64,000 nucleotides of DNA from NCBI RefSeq assembly GCF_900100115.1, contig NZ_FNKL01000002.1, forward strand, positions 806,001-870,000, written 5' to 3'. Below the pieces are notes generated by a model, which was not told the DNA's origin, ran no database searches, and worked only from the letters and a program-made list of their open reading frames with translations. Both the position numbers and the translations under genes were made by a program. Positions 26,632 to 37,116 of the stretch are shown here, in pieces (position 1 is the stretch's first letter; each line of letters opens with the position of its first letter). Source of the DNA: Chryseobacterium soldanellicola (GTDB lineage Bacteria; Bacteroidota; Bacteroidia; Flavobacteriales; Weeksellaceae).

Positions 26632-29055
26632 ATGAAAAAACTAAGCATATCTATAGTATTGCTTGGAGCGGTTTTCGTATCAGCTCAGGAAAAAGAACAA
26701 CAAATCGAAGACGTGGTTATCGTCGGTAACCGAAACAACAAAAGAACAAAGCTGGAAACTCCTGTTCCTGTAGATATAATTAATATCGAAAAAATTCAGA
26801 AATCGGCGCCTCAAACTACCGTTCAGGATCTTTTAAATTATGTAATTCCTTCTTTTAATGCGGTGAGACAATCGGCCGCTGACGGAACGGAGCACATCGA
26901 TCCGATGACGTTGAGAGGAATGGGCCCGGATCAGGTTTTGGTGCTCGTCAATGGAAAAAGAAGACATACGACATCTCTGGTTAATTATCAAAATACAGTC
27001 GGAAATGGTTCTGTAGGCACAGATTTAAGCACGATTCCTGTAATTGCAATCGACAGAATTGAAGTTCTGAGAGACGGAGCCGCCGCGCAATACGGATCTG
27101 ATGCCATTGCAGGAGTTATCAATATTATTCTTAAAAAAAATACAGGAGCTTCGGCAAGTTTAAACTACGGAATATCGGGTAGAAATGACGGCGAAACCTA
27201 TCAGGGCGGAGTAAATTACGGAGCTTCTTTAGGAAAAGATAAAAGTTACATCAATTTGTCATTACAAGTAAGCCAAAGAGGAAAAACAACACGAACGCAG
27301 AATCATGATCTGGATATTTTTGGAAATAATTTTGCCTATGCCTTTGCAGATGATCCTGTAGCTGCAAGAGCTGCCGATGATGCTGTTATTCGGGAAAGAG
27401 GGTTAAGTCGCAATGATTTTAATTTCCAGATCGGGGATGCGCAGATCAAGCAGGGGCAATTATTTTTCAACGCAGAATATCCTTTTAATGATCATTTTAA
27501 ATTATATTCTTTCGGCGGTTTTAGCATAAAAGAAGGCCAGGGCTTTGGATTCAGAAGGCTTCCAAGCGAGACTTTTAACGTGGTTTCTTCGATTTATCCT
27601 AATGGTTTTCAGCCGTCTTTAGGGTCAAAAGTCTACGATATTTCTTATGCTGTCGGAGCAAAATATGAGGTGAATGACTGGTTTTTTGATCTAAGCAATA
27701 CGTTCGGAAGCAATACTTTTAATTATGAGGTGAGCAATACCAACAATGCTTCGTTAGGAGCTAATTCACCGACAAATTTCTACGCCGGAGCGCACAATTT
27801 TCTTCAGAATACCATTAATCTTGATGTCTCAAAAAAGATCAATCAGTTTAATATAGCTTTTGGAGGAGAATTCAGGTTTGAACAATATGAAATTAAAAAA
27901 GGTGATGAAAATTCCTATGCTCAATATGATATTTTCGGAAATATGGTGACCGGTTCTACACCTTCTACAGATGTTATCGGAGCGGGTGGAGCGCAATCTT
28001 TCATGGGTTTTTCACCGGCAAACGCTTTAAAAAAATCGAGAAATTCAACCGCAGTTTATGCAGATGTTTCTTATGATTTAGATAAAAAATTAAATATCGA
28101 CGCGGCGGCAAGATTTGAGAATTATTCAGATTTTGGAAGCACTTTAAACGGAAAACTGGCTGTTCGTTATGAGTTTATAAAAAATTATGCCATTCGTGGA
28201 GCTGTGGGAACTGGTTTCAGAGCGCCTTCTCTGCAACAGCAGTATTTTAATAATTCTTATGCCGATATTTCTACAACAGGCGACGGAATTGTAACAAAAG
28301 GTATTTTCAGAAATGATAGCGAAGCCGCAAAAGCGCTTGGATTTGATAAATTAAAGCAGGAGACTTCAGTCAACGGAAGTCTGGGATTTACCTTAAAACC
28401 CACAAAAGGACTTCTCATTACGCTGGATGGATATTTAATTAAAGTGAAGGACAGAATCGTTATTACAAGCAACATCACAAGTCCGGTTCTTGCTCAATAT
28501 GGCGTAGAAAGCGGGCGGTTTTTTGCCAATGCCATTGATACGGAAACGAAAGGTGTTGACTTAGTAATTTCTTACGACTGGAAAGTGGGTGGAGGAAATC
28601 TTAATGCAAGCCTTGCTGGAAATTATACCGAAACCAAGATCACGGATTTCCATTTTCCTCAAAACTTAGGAACTCCTCAAAACGAATTTTTCGGCCCGGA
28701 TCAGATCAACATCATTGAAACATTGTCTCCAAAGACGAAAGCAACTTTAGGTTTAAATTACAGCATCAGCAAATTTAATTTTCTCGTAAGAAATACCTAT
28801 TTCGGAAAAGTAATCAGAGACGGTTATCCTTTCGGCGGCGTTCAGGAATTTTCGCCTAAAATTGTGACAGATGTCAGCATTGGCTATGATCTGACGAAAA
28901 ATGTCAACCTTACAATTGGAGCCAATAATTTATTGGATGTTTTCCCGGATCTGCAGATTTACGAAAATTCTTATTACGGAGTTTTCAAATACGCGCCTGT
29001 CCAGATGGGGACTTTGGGAAGCTATTTCTTCGGAAGGCTTAATTTTAATTTTTAA
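26632..29055 (+). CDS. TonB-dependent outer membrane receptor under SAM-I control
   Basis: The 807-residue protein has a signal peptide, a plug domain (about 35-165) with VQDLLNYV, TLRGMGPDQVLVLVNGKR and IEVLRDGAAAQYGSDAIAG, and a 22-strand barrel ending in the aromatic-terminated RLNFNF. It lacks the N-terminal carboxypeptidase-like domain of SusC proteins, so it is a classical TonB receptor. The SAM-I riboswitch in front of it suggests it takes up methionine, a methionine-containing compound or a cofactor tied to methionine synthesis. The permease gene follows after 27 bases. Confidence 0.93.
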   Translation: MKKLSISIVLLGAVFVSAQEKEQQIEDVVIVGNRNNKRTKLETPVPVDIINIEKIQKSAPQTTVQDLLNYVIPSFNAVRQSAADGTEHIDPMTLRGMGPDQVLVLVNGKRRHTTSLVNYQNTVGNGSVGTDLSTIPVIAIDRIEVLRDGAAAQYGSDAIAGVINIILKKNTGASASLNYGISGRNDGETYQGGVNYGASLGKDKSYINLSLQVSQRGKTTRTQNHDLDIFGNNFAYAFADDPVAARAADDAVIRERGLSRNDFNFQIGDAQIKQGQLFFNAEYPFNDHFKLYSFGGFSIKEGQGFGFRRLPSETFNVVSSIYPNGFQPSLGSKVYDISYAVGAKYEVNDWFFDLSNTFGSNTFNYEVSNTNNASLGANSPTNFYAGAHNFLQNTINLDVSKKINQFNIAFGGEFRFEQYEIKKGDENSYAQYDIFGNMVTGSTPSTDVIGAGGAQSFMGFSPANALKKSRNSTAVYADVSYDLDKKLNIDAAARFENYSDFGSTLNGKLAVRYEFIKNYAIRGAVGTGFRAPSLQQQYFNNSYADISTTGDGIVTKGIFRNDSEAAKALGFDKLKQETSVNGSLGFTLKPTKGLLITLDGYLIKVKDRIVITSNITSPVLAQYGVESGRFFANAIDTETKGVDLVISYDWKVGGGNLNASLAGNYTETKITDFHFPQNLGTPQNEFFGPDQINIIETLSPKTKATLGLNYSISKFNFLVRNTYFGKVIRDGYPFGGVQEFSPKIVTDVSIGYDLTKNVNLTIGANNLLDVFPDLQIYENSYYGVFKYAPVQMGTLGSYFFGRLNFNF

Positions 29056-29082
29056 TAAATAATTTTAAACCTAACACTTTAA

Positions 29083-30381
29083 ATGAGTACTTCTACACAT
29101 CAGATCGGCTGGAAAACAGCAGTTGCCATTGTTGTTTCGAATATGATCGGAACGGGGATCTTCACGACGTTGGGTTTCCAGTTGGTTGATATTACGAATA
29201 CCTACAGCATATTTCTGTTATGGTTTATCGGCGGGATTTTAGCGTTGTTCGGAGCGTTTTGTTATGCCGAATTAGGAACGTATTTCAAAGGAAACGGCGG
29301 CGATTTTATTTATCTTAAAGAAACTTATCATCCGGTGTTGGGATATTTGGTAAGCTGGATTTCGCTGATCATCGGATTTTCTTCTCCTGTAGCTTTGGCG
29401 GCTTTGGCAATGTCGAAATATCTTTCGGTTTTTGATTTTTCTTTCGGAACACCTTTTTCAGTGGTTATTATTTTTCTGGTCGCAATATCTTTGTCTTTCA
29501 GCTTAAAAGGCTCGAGCCGGTTTCATAATTTTTTCACAATCATTAAGATAGCTTTCATTATTGTCCTGATTATTTTAGGCGTAATGCTTTCCGAGCCTAA
29601 AGAAGTCGGAAACAGCCTGCATTTCAGCAACAGCTGGAAAAACGAAATTATGCTTCCCGCTTTTGCAACGTCTTTGGTGTTTGTAACGTATTCCTACACA
29701 GGCTGGAATTCGGCTTCCTATATTGCAGGCGAAATTAAAGATGTTAAGAAAAGTCTTCCGAAAGCACTTATTGTCGGAACTGTTTTTGTGACGATTTGTT
29801 ATATTTTAGTCAATTTTATTATGCTGAAACATGCGCCGCTTCATCAGCTGGCAGGAAAAGAAGATGTCATGGGTGAGGCTGCTAATAATATGCTGGGAAT
29901 TTCTTTCGGGAAAATTGTAAATGTCTTCATTGCCTTGCAGCTGGTAGCCACAATCAGTGGATATTTATGGGTGGGATCAAGATTGACACAGGCTTTTGCA
30001 AAAGAAAACCATTTATGGAAATTTTTATCAATTAATAATGGAAAAGGAATTCCTGTCCGTGCCATTTTTGCCCATGCTGTTATTGCCACTTTGATTATTT
30101 TAACGGGAAGTTTTAAGGAAATTTTCGTTTATACATCGTTTATTCTTCAATTATTTGCGAGTCTGGCGATTTCTACGGCATTTTTTCTTAAAAAAGAGAA
30201 AAGGACAATATTCAAATCCAATTTATTTTACATTTTTCCTTCTGTTTTCCTGATTTTCAGTGTTTATATCCTGTATTTTACCTTTGTGAATAATCCGAAA
30301 GAAAGCCTTATAGGATTGGCAATTGTTGCATTGGGAATTGTTTTGTATTTGATTGATAAGAAATTGGCTAAAGAGAAGTAG
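29083..30381 (+). CDS. APC family amino acid permease
   Basis: The 432-residue protein has twelve predicted membrane segments and the APC N-terminal motif GWKTAVAIVVSNMIGTGIF, in which the substrate-binding GTG is unwound in helix 1. The YSYTGWNSASYIAGEIK segment in helix 6 is also typical. It probably moves an amino acid across the inner membrane. It sits 27 bases after a SAM-riboswitch-controlled TonB receptor, so methionine is a plausible substrate, but this is inferred from context only. Confidence 0.9.
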   Translation: MSTSTHQIGWKTAVAIVVSNMIGTGIFTTLGFQLVDITNTYSIFLLWFIGGILALFGAFCYAELGTYFKGNGGDFIYLKETYHPVLGYLVSWISLIIGFSSPVALAALAMSKYLSVFDFSFGTPFSVVIIFLVAISLSFSLKGSSRFHNFFTIIKIAFIIVLIILGVMLSEPKEVGNSLHFSNSWKNEIMLPAFATSLVFVTYSYTGWNSASYIAGEIKDVKKSLPKALIVGTVFVTICYILVNFIMLKHAPLHQLAGKEDVMGEAANNMLGISFGKIVNVFIALQLVATISGYLWVGSRLTQAFAKENHLWKFLSINNGKGIPVRAIFAHAVIATLIILTGSFKEIFVYTSFILQLFASLAISTAFFLKKEKRTIFKSNLFYIFPSVFLIFSVYILYFTFVNNPKESLIGLAIVALGIVLYLIDKKLAKEK

Positions 30382-30534
30382 AAGAACAAAGAAAAATTAT
30401 TGAATTCGTGCAAGTTTTAGAATTTTTAGGGAACAGAATTTATTTTTAGCGGAAGTTTCCAGTCTTGAACTTTGGTTATTTTGTTTCAAGACAAAAGAAT
30501 AGAGATCAAATAGTTATAGTTTAATTAAAGACTA

Positions 30535-30566
30535 TTGAGTATTGAAATATTTATTTCTTATCTTTG
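30535..30566 (+). promoter_or_regulatory. Promoter of prfA
   Basis: TTG at 30535-30537 and TATCTTTG at 30559-30566 are separated by 21 bases, 19 bases before the chosen ATG at 30586. This also argues against the upstream TTG as a start codon. Confidence 0.75.
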
Positions 30567-30585
30567 CAGCCACAAAATTTCTACA

Positions 30586-31671
30586 ATGTCTAAGTCATTA
30601 ATTCCAAAGCTTGAAGCTATAAAACAAAGATATAATGAGGTTGCAGACCTTATTATACAGCCCGATATTATTTCAGATCAGAAAAAATATTCTTCATTAA
30701 ACAAAGAATACAGCGATTTAGGGAAAATTGTAAAAGTTTACGATCAGTATAAAAACGCATTAGATAATATTGCAGAATCTGAGGAAATCATTGCAGACGG
30801 CTCAGACAGGGACCTGGTTGATATGGCTAAGGAAGAAAAGATGGAAGCTCAGGCAAAAATCCCGGGGCTGGAAGAAGAATTGAAGGTTTTATTAATTCCT
30901 AAAGATCTTGCAGACGATAAGAATATTATTGTGGAATTACGCGCAGGAACAGGAGGCGATGAGGCGGCAATTTTTGTGGAAGATATTTACAGAATGTATT
31001 CCATGTATTTTAAAACAAAAGGCTGGAAACATGAAATAACAGATTCTAATGAAGCTTCAAAAGGCTATAAAGAATTGATTATGAAAGTAGAAGGAGACGG
31101 CGTTTACGGGATCATGAAGTTCGAATCCGGAGTTCACCGTGTACAGCGTGTTCCTGAAACCGAATCTCAGGGCAGGGTTCATACATCGGCAATTACAGTT
31201 GCTGTTTTACCGGAAGCAGAAGAGGTTGATGTAGAAATCAATCCTGCGGATATCGAAATGCAGACTTCACGTTCAGGAGGTGCCGGAGGTCAGAATGTAA
31301 ACAAGGTTGAAACCAAGGTTCAGCTGACCCACAAACCTTCAGGATTGGTGGTAGTATGTCAGCAGGCCCGTTCTCAGTTGGCCAACCGTGAGCTTGCCAT
31401 GGAAATGCTTCGTGCGAAATTGTATGATATTAAATTACAGGAAGTTCAGGGAGATATCGCAGCGCAAAGAAAAACAATGGTTTCCACCGGTGACCGTTCT
31501 GCAAAAATCAAAACGTACAACTATCCTCAGGGAAGAGTTACAGACCACAGAATCAACAAATCTATGTACAATCTTGATGCTTACATGAATGGCGATATTT
31601 CTGAAATGATCGATGCCGTAATCATGGCAGAAAACGCTGAGAAAATGAAAGGCGAAGAAGATAATTACTAA
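30586..31671 (+). CDS. prfA: Peptide chain release factor 1
   Basis: RF1 ends translation at UAA and UAG. The protein is 361 residues from the ATG at 30586 ([16 protein letters not shown]), which is the normal length; a TTG at 30535 would add 17 unlikely residues and overlaps the promoter. The catalytic GGQ motif is in [15 protein letters not shown] near residue 231. The codon-recognition domain includes the [15 protein letters not shown] segment. A strong terminator follows. Confidence 0.97.
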   Translation: MSKSLIPKLEAIKQRYNEVADLIIQPDIISDQKKYSSLNKEYSDLGKIVKVYDQYKNALDNIAESEEIIADGSDRDLVDMAKEEKMEAQAKIPGLEEELKVLLIPKDLADDKNIIVELRAGTGGDEAAIFVEDIYRMYSMYFKTKGWKHEITDSNEASKGYKELIMKVEGDGVYGIMKFESGVHRVQRVPETESQGRVHTSAITVAVLPEAEEVDVEINPADIEMQTSRSGGAGGQNVNKVETKVQLTHKPSGLVVVCQQARSQLANRELAMEMLRAKLYDIKLQEVQGDIAAQRKTMVSTGDRSAKIKTYNYPQGRVTDHRINKSMYNLDAYMNGDISEMIDAVIMAENAEKMKGEEDNY

Positions 31672-31681
31672 AAAATAAATT

Positions 31682-31719
31682 AAAAAAGACTCTTGAAGCA
31701 ATATCAAGAGTCTTTTTTT
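31682..31719 (+). terminator. Intrinsic terminator after prfA
   Basis: A perfect 15-bp stem (31682-31696 with 31704-31718) with a U tract. Confidence 0.9.
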
Positions 31720-31760
31720 GTTTATAAACTTTAAATATTAAAGAAATTTGACAATAAACT

Positions 31761-32435
31761 ATGAAAAAACTAGCCATTTTTTTGTTTTTAACATTACTAT
31801 TTTGTGTACAAAACCTGAAGGCTCAAACAACCTTAAAACCCGAAAAAGTATTTAGCTTATATTTTAATACGTTCGTAAAATATGATGAAAATTCTTTAAG
31901 CGAGCTCAATAATTATCTCGGTCCTGTATTCGGCGAGGAAAAAACCTACAGCATAAACGTTAAAAAAGCGTATGAAGATGAAATTGATAATCTTACACAG
32001 CTCTTTTTATCAGGCTTTTCTAAGGATGTTGCCACATTTTGTGAGAATGAAACAAAAGCGTATTTCACGGCATTATCGGAAAACATTAAAAAGGCAACTT
32101 ATTCTGTGAAAAGCATAGAAACAATGCGAAACGAATTGAGCCAAAGCCAGGATATATCAGAAGTTATTTTTGATGTCAATCTTAAAGTTCCCGCAAAATC
32201 TTCAGATTTTAAATTAAAAAACGGTCAAAAAGTAAATATAAACGAACTAAAAAAGTATCTGAAGGATTTAACAGACAAGCTTTTAACGGCAGATTCGGAA
32301 AAATCACTTACCATGAAATTTAATTTATATCAATTCTATAAAAATGACAAAACATATTATTGGAACGGCGGCCCCCAGGAATTAACCTGGAAAATCAACG
32401 AATTTTATTTTAAAAACTACAATTCCAATAATTAA
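31761..32435 (+). CDS. Secreted protein of unknown function
   Basis: The 224-residue protein has a clear signal peptide (hydrophobic to about residue 20, ending LKAQ). The rest is a soluble alpha/beta-looking sequence with two predicted long helices and no cysteine in the mature core except one near residue 95. I do not recognise the family. It is followed by a terminator, so it forms a single-gene unit between prfA and the prolyl oligopeptidase gene. Confidence 0.65.
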   Translation: MKKLAIFLFLTLLFCVQNLKAQTTLKPEKVFSLYFNTFVKYDENSLSELNNYLGPVFGEEKTYSINVKKAYEDEIDNLTQLFLSGFSKDVATFCENETKAYFTALSENIKKATYSVKSIETMRNELSQSQDISEVIFDVNLKVPAKSSDFKLKNGQKVNINELKKYLKDLTDKLLTADSEKSLTMKFNLYQFYKNDKTYYWNGGPQELTWKINEFYFKNYNSNN

Positions 32436-32446
32436 TAATTTACATT

Positions 32447-32475
32447 AAAGCTGCTGTTTTCAGGAGCTTTTTTTA
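32447..32475 (+). terminator. Probable intrinsic terminator
   Basis: AAAGCTGCTG (32447-32456) pairs with CAGGAGCTTT (32461-32470) with one mismatch, followed by T7. Confidence 0.65.
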
Positions 32476-32516
32476 TTTAATATACTTTCCGTATTTTTGA
32501 GAAAATCGAATTTAAT

Positions 32517-34628
32517 ATGAATTTTAAACCTATCCTGTTAACCGCCGGCGTTTTGTTCTCGGCAACATTTTATTCTCAGAAAATGAATTATCCTAAAGCA
32601 TTAAAAGGCAACCAGACAGATACTTATTTCGGAACAGCCGTGGCAGACCCTTTCAGGGACTTGGAAAATGATTCTGAAGCGACAAAAAAATGGGTAGACG
32701 ATGAGGTAGCATATTCGCAAAATTATCTTTCAAAAATACCTTTCAGAGATCAGATCAAGCAACAGCTGACAGCAATCTGGAATTACGAAAAAATCTCAGC
32801 CCCTTTCAAAGAAGGCGATTACACCTATTATTATAAGAATGACGGATTGCAGGCGCAGTCGGTTTTATACAGGACAGACAACAAAACGAAAACAACGGAG
32901 GTTTTCCTTGATCCGAATAAATTTTCTGAAAAAGGGACAACTTCTTTAGCACAGCTTTCTTTTAATAAAAAAGGAAATTTGGCGGCATATTCAATTTCCG
33001 AAGGCGGAAGCGACTGGAATAAAATCATCATTATCGATGCTATTTCTAAAAAACCGATCGATGAAACTTTAATTGATGTGAAATTCAGCGGAATTTCGTG
33101 GCAAGGCGACGAAGGCTTCTATTATTCAAGCTACGACAAGCCAAAAGAAGGAACCGTACTTTCCGGAATGACGGATAAGCATAAAGTCTATTTCCATAAA
33201 TTAGGAACAAAACAATCAGAAGATCAATTGATTTTCGGAGGTGAAAAAACGCCGAGAAGATATCTGGGCGCTGGTGTTTCTGAAGATCAGAGATATTTGA
33301 TCATTTCTGCGGCAAACGCTACCAATGGAAACGAATTGTATATTAAAGATTTAAAAAAAGGCGGAGAATTTGTCCAGATCAATAAAGGTTTTGACATTAA
33401 TGCAAATATCGTTGATACAGAAGGCGACACTATTTTTATTTATACCGATAAAGATGCTCCGAACGGCCGTTTGGTGAAAACAACCATTCAGAATCCTTCT
33501 CCCGAAACCTGGAAAGATGTGATTCCGGAAACAGGAAACGTGTTGGGAATTTCTACTGGCGGAGGCTATTTCTTTGCAACATACATGATTGATGCCATTG
33601 ATAAAGTTAAACAATACGACAAAACGGGAAAGCTCATCAGAGAGATTTCTCTTCCCGGAAAAGGAACTGTTGGAGGCTTTAGCGGAAAAGAAAAAGAGAA
33701 AGAGCTTTATTTCTCATTTACAAATTATACAACACCTGGAACAACATACAAATTCAATGCAGATTCAGGAAAATCAGAGGTTTATCAAAAGCCGAAAGTG
33801 AAATTTAATCCTGAAGATTATGTTTCTGAACAGGTTTTCTACACCTCAAAAGACGGAACAAAAGTTCCGATGATGATCAATTATAAAAAAGGAACTAAGC
33901 TTGACGGTAAAAATCCGACAATCCTTTATTCTTACGGAGGTTTCAACATCAGCTTACAGCCTGCTTTCTCTGTTGTCAACGCAATCTGGATGGAAAATGG
34001 CGGAATCTATGCTGTCCCAAATATCCGTGGAGGTGGTGAATACGGTAAAAAATGGCACGATGCAGGAACAAAACAACAAAAGAAAAATGTTTTCGAAGAT
34101 TTCATTGCAGCTGGGGAATATTTACAAAATAAAGGCTACACTTCAAAAGAATTTATGGCGCTTTCAGGAAGATCAAACGGTGGCTTATTGGTCGGAGCGA
34201 CAATGACAATGCGTCCTGATCTGGCAAGAGTTGCCTTCCCCGGAGTCGGCGTTTTGGATATGTTGAGATATAATAAATTCACAGCCGGAGCCGGTTGGTC
34301 CTACGATTACGGAACAGCGGAAGACAGCAAAGAAATGTTTGAATACTTAAAATCATATTCTCCTGTACACAACGTAAAAGCAACTTGCTATCCATCAACA
34401 ATGATTATTACAAGTGATCATGATGACAGGGTTGTTCCGGCGCATTCTTTCAAATTTGGCGCAGAATTACAGGAAAAGCAGACATGTAACAACCCGATTT
34501 TATTAAGAATTGAAAAAAATGCAGGCCACGGTGCCGGAAGAGCAACTGATCAGGTGATCGGTGAAAATGCAGATTTACTTTCGTTCGCATTATATGAAAT
34601 GGGAATAAAGAAATTAGGGAATAAGTAA
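32517..34628 (+). CDS. Prolyl oligopeptidase family serine peptidase (S9A)
   Basis: S9A peptidases cleave short peptides after proline. The 703-residue protein has a signal peptide (about residues 1-19), an N-terminal stretch starting YPKALKGNQTDTYFGTAVADPFRDLE as in the family, and a seven-bladed propeller. The C-terminal hydrolase domain has the catalytic Ser in SGRSNGGLL near 551, Asp in DHDDRVVP near 635 and His in GHGAGR near 670. It is likely periplasmic. A -7-like TATTTTTG at 32492-32499 precedes it. Confidence 0.95.
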   Translation: MNFKPILLTAGVLFSATFYSQKMNYPKALKGNQTDTYFGTAVADPFRDLENDSEATKKWVDDEVAYSQNYLSKIPFRDQIKQQLTAIWNYEKISAPFKEGDYTYYYKNDGLQAQSVLYRTDNKTKTTEVFLDPNKFSEKGTTSLAQLSFNKKGNLAAYSISEGGSDWNKIIIIDAISKKPIDETLIDVKFSGISWQGDEGFYYSSYDKPKEGTVLSGMTDKHKVYFHKLGTKQSEDQLIFGGEKTPRRYLGAGVSEDQRYLIISAANATNGNELYIKDLKKGGEFVQINKGFDINANIVDTEGDTIFIYTDKDAPNGRLVKTTIQNPSPETWKDVIPETGNVLGISTGGGYFFATYMIDAIDKVKQYDKTGKLIREISLPGKGTVGGFSGKEKEKELYFSFTNYTTPGTTYKFNADSGKSEVYQKPKVKFNPEDYVSEQVFYTSKDGTKVPMMINYKKGTKLDGKNPTILYSYGGFNISLQPAFSVVNAIWMENGGIYAVPNIRGGGEYGKKWHDAGTKQQKKNVFEDFIAAGEYLQNKGYTSKEFMALSGRSNGGLLVGATMTMRPDLARVAFPGVGVLDMLRYNKFTAGAGWSYDYGTAEDSKEMFEYLKSYSPVHNVKATCYPSTMIITSDHDDRVVPAHSFKFGAELQEKQTCNNPILLRIEKNAGHGAGRATDQVIGENADLLSFALYEMGIKKLGNK

Positions 34629-34674
34629 ACCATTATAATCTTAATTATAAAGACAATTATTAAAATCAATAGGA

Positions 34675-34697
34675 ACGGGCTTTAGCCCGTTTTTTTA
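34675..34697 (+). terminator. Intrinsic terminator after the prolyl oligopeptidase
   Basis: ACGGGC-TTTA-GCCCGT followed by seven Ts. Confidence 0.8.
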
Positions 34698-34768
34698 TGT
34701 AAATAAATCCATGGCTTTAGCCAAAAACTATTTTGAACGATTAATACAATACTTTTACAAATATCCAC

Positions 34769-34800
34769 AATCATCTTTGTAAATTCGTGAAATCTGTGGA
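34769..34800. repeat. Dispersed ATCTGTGTAAATCCGTG-type repeat, copy 2
   Basis: Matches the copy at 3712-3747 at about 28 of 32 positions and has the same orientation on the plus strand. Confidence 0.6.
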
Positions 34801-34935
34801 AGCAAAAAAACAATATTCATTTCATCATTATTAAATTGAAAATCAATTTGTCTTAAACCAATTTTCATTAAAAAATTAACACAAAATTATTATCTCAAAA
34901 ATCCGTAATTTTAGCCATCTAATAAATCAGAAAGT

Positions 34936-37056
34936 ATGAGAAGGGAAGTTCAGAATAAAACTCCTCAATTTGATAATATAACCGAAAAAAGCACAGAAAT
35001 CTATCCTTTTGAAAAAGATGGACTGCAGCTGAAATCATCCTACAGGGCAGAAGATGTTAAAAATAAAGATTTAACACAAACTTCTCCGGGAATCGCGCCC
35101 TATTTGAGAGGTCCGTATTCTACAATGTATGTTCAAAAACCGTGGACAGTTCGTCAATATGCGGGATTTTCAACAGCTGAAGAATCAAATGCATTTTACA
35201 GAAGAAATTTAGCGGCTGGTCAGAAAGGGCTTTCCGTGGCGTTTGATTTGGCGACGCACAGAGGGTATGATTCCGACCACACAAGAGTGGTAGGTGATGT
35301 CGGAAAAGCAGGCGTTGCTATTGATTCTGTGGAAGATATGAAAATTTTATTTAATCAAATTCCATTAGATCAGATCTCGGTTTCCATGACAATGAACGGG
35401 GCCGTTCTTCCGATTTTATCTTTCTACATTGTCGCCGCAGAAGAGCAGGGTGTGAGTCAGGAATTGCTTTCAGGAACGATTCAAAATGATATTTTGAAGG
35501 AATTCATGGTGAGGAATACCTACATTTATCCGCCTGCGCCTTCGATGAAAATCATCGCCGATATTTTTGAATATACCGCACAAAATATTCCGAAATTCAA
35601 CTCAATTTCAATCTCAGGATATCATATGCAGGAAGCCGGGGCAACTCCGGTTCTGGAAATGGCTTACACATTAGCAGACGGCTTAGAATACGTTCGAACA
35701 GGAATAAAAGCAGGAATGAATGTTGATGAGTTCGCGCCAAGATTATCTTTTTTCTGGGCAATCGGAATGAATCATTTCATGGAAATCGCAAAAATGAGAG
35801 CGGCAAGATATATTTGGGCCGAATTGTTAAAGCAATTTAATCCTCAAAATCCAAAATCTTTAGCCTTAAGAACGCATTCCCAGACTTCCGGTTGGTCTTT
35901 GACAGAGCAGGAACCATTTAATAATATCACAAGAACAGCAATTGAAGCATTGTCTTCTGCTTTGGGCGGAACTCAGTCTCTTCATACCAACGCTTTGGAT
36001 GAAGCGATCGCGCTTCCGACAGATTATTCGGCGAAAATTGCGAGAAATACTCAAATTATCCTTCAACAGGAAAGCGGAATTTGCGACGTTGTAGATCCGA
36101 TGGGTGGAAGTAATTTGGTGGAAAGTCTGACTCAACAAATGATCGAAGAAGCCATGAAATACATCGATGAGGTGGAGCAGGAAGGCGGAATGACGAAAGC
36201 CATCGAAGCCGGAATTCCGAAGATGAGAATCGAAGAAGCAGCAGCCAAAAAACAGGCTAAAATTGATAGTGGAGAAGAATTTATCATTGGCGTAAATTCA
36301 TTCAGATCTTCATTAAAACAGCCTCAAATTGAGATTCTTGATATTGATAACACGGAAGTTCGCAGAAAGCAGATCGAAAGATTAGATTCAATTAAATTAA
36401 ATAGAAATGCCGAAGCAGTCGAACAGATTTTAAATGAAATCAGAGAATCAGCAAAAACCGGAAAAGGAAATCTTCTGGCATTATGCATCGAAGCGGCTCG
36501 CAGAAGAGTAACGTTGGGTGAAATGAGCGATGCCATGGAGGAAAGTTTCGGCAGGTACAAAGCAAATATTAGAACAATTTCTGGAGTTTATGCCATGAAT
36601 GCAGGAAAAAACGAATACTTCGAAAAAGCCCTTCATCTTACTCAAAAATTTGAAGAAGAAGAAGGTCGCCGTCCAAGATTGATGGTCGCAAAAATGGGAC
36701 AGGACGGTCACGACAGAGGTGCAAAAGTGGTTGCGACGGCGTTTGCAGACATGGGATTTGACGTCGATGTTGCCCCGTTATTCCAGACTCCGGAAGAGGT
36801 TGCGAAACAGGCGGTAGAGAATGATATTCACATTTTGGGAGTGTCTTCTTTGGCGGCAGGTCACAAAACATTGGTTCCTCAAGTGGTTGAAGAATTAAAA
36901 AAGTTGGGTGCAGATGATATTACAATTGTTGTCGGAGGGGTAATTCCACAGCAGGATTATGAATTTTTATATGCAAACGGAGCAGATTTTATTTTCGGTC
37001 CCGGAACGAACCTTCCAAAGTGTGCTGTAGATATTTTGGAGAAATTTTTAAATTAA
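34936..37056 (+). CDS. mutB: Methylmalonyl-CoA mutase, large (catalytic) subunit
   Basis: The B12-dependent enzyme interconverts (R)-methylmalonyl-CoA and succinyl-CoA. The 706-residue protein contains the substrate-binding TIM barrel (about 40-430), with [21 protein letters not shown] and [10 protein letters not shown], and a C-terminal cobalamin-binding domain with the base-off DxHxxG motif in [11 protein letters not shown] near residue 592. Its length fits a large subunit or scpA-type mutase. No small subunit gene is adjacent. The chaperone gene meaB is 9 kb downstream. Confidence 0.94.
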   Translation: MRREVQNKTPQFDNITEKSTEIYPFEKDGLQLKSSYRAEDVKNKDLTQTSPGIAPYLRGPYSTMYVQKPWTVRQYAGFSTAEESNAFYRRNLAAGQKGLSVAFDLATHRGYDSDHTRVVGDVGKAGVAIDSVEDMKILFNQIPLDQISVSMTMNGAVLPILSFYIVAAEEQGVSQELLSGTIQNDILKEFMVRNTYIYPPAPSMKIIADIFEYTAQNIPKFNSISISGYHMQEAGATPVLEMAYTLADGLEYVRTGIKAGMNVDEFAPRLSFFWAIGMNHFMEIAKMRAARYIWAELLKQFNPQNPKSLALRTHSQTSGWSLTEQEPFNNITRTAIEALSSALGGTQSLHTNALDEAIALPTDYSAKIARNTQIILQQESGICDVVDPMGGSNLVESLTQQMIEEAMKYIDEVEQEGGMTKAIEAGIPKMRIEEAAAKKQAKIDSGEEFIIGVNSFRSSLKQPQIEILDIDNTEVRRKQIERLDSIKLNRNAEAVEQILNEIRESAKTGKGNLLALCIEAARRRVTLGEMSDAMEESFGRYKANIRTISGVYAMNAGKNEYFEKALHLTQKFEEEEGRRPRLMVAKMGQDGHDRGAKVVATAFADMGFDVDVAPLFQTPEEVAKQAVENDIHILGVSSLAAGHKTLVPQVVEELKKLGADDITIVVGGVIPQQDYEFLYANGADFIFGPGTNLPKCAVDILEKFLN

Positions 37057-37116
37057 ATTAACTTTTATAAAGTGTAAGTTGCATGGGTTTTGTACTGGTT
37101 AATGAAAAATTTCATT

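Larger units (their letters stand above)
34629..34935. other. Intergenic region with terminator and two dispersed repeats
   Basis: The 307-base gap holds a terminator hairpin ACGGGCTTTAGCCCGT (34675-34690) followed by T7, a short GGCTTTAGCC hairpin near 34713, and a copy of the ATCTTTGTAAATTCGTG repeat (34769-34800). The last 100 bases are AT-rich with TAATTTTA near 34907, a weak -7 for the mutase gene. No cobalamin riboswitch was seen. Confidence 0.7.

Noticed and set aside
26316..26729. A plus-strand open frame covering the SAM-I riboswitch
   Set aside because: It overlaps the riboswitch and the start of the TonB receptor, has no recognisable domain, and its composition follows the RNA element.
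34629..34935. Cobalamin riboswitch before methylmalonyl-CoA mutase
   Set aside because: No B12-box-like sequence or multi-stem fold is visible; only a terminator and repeats.
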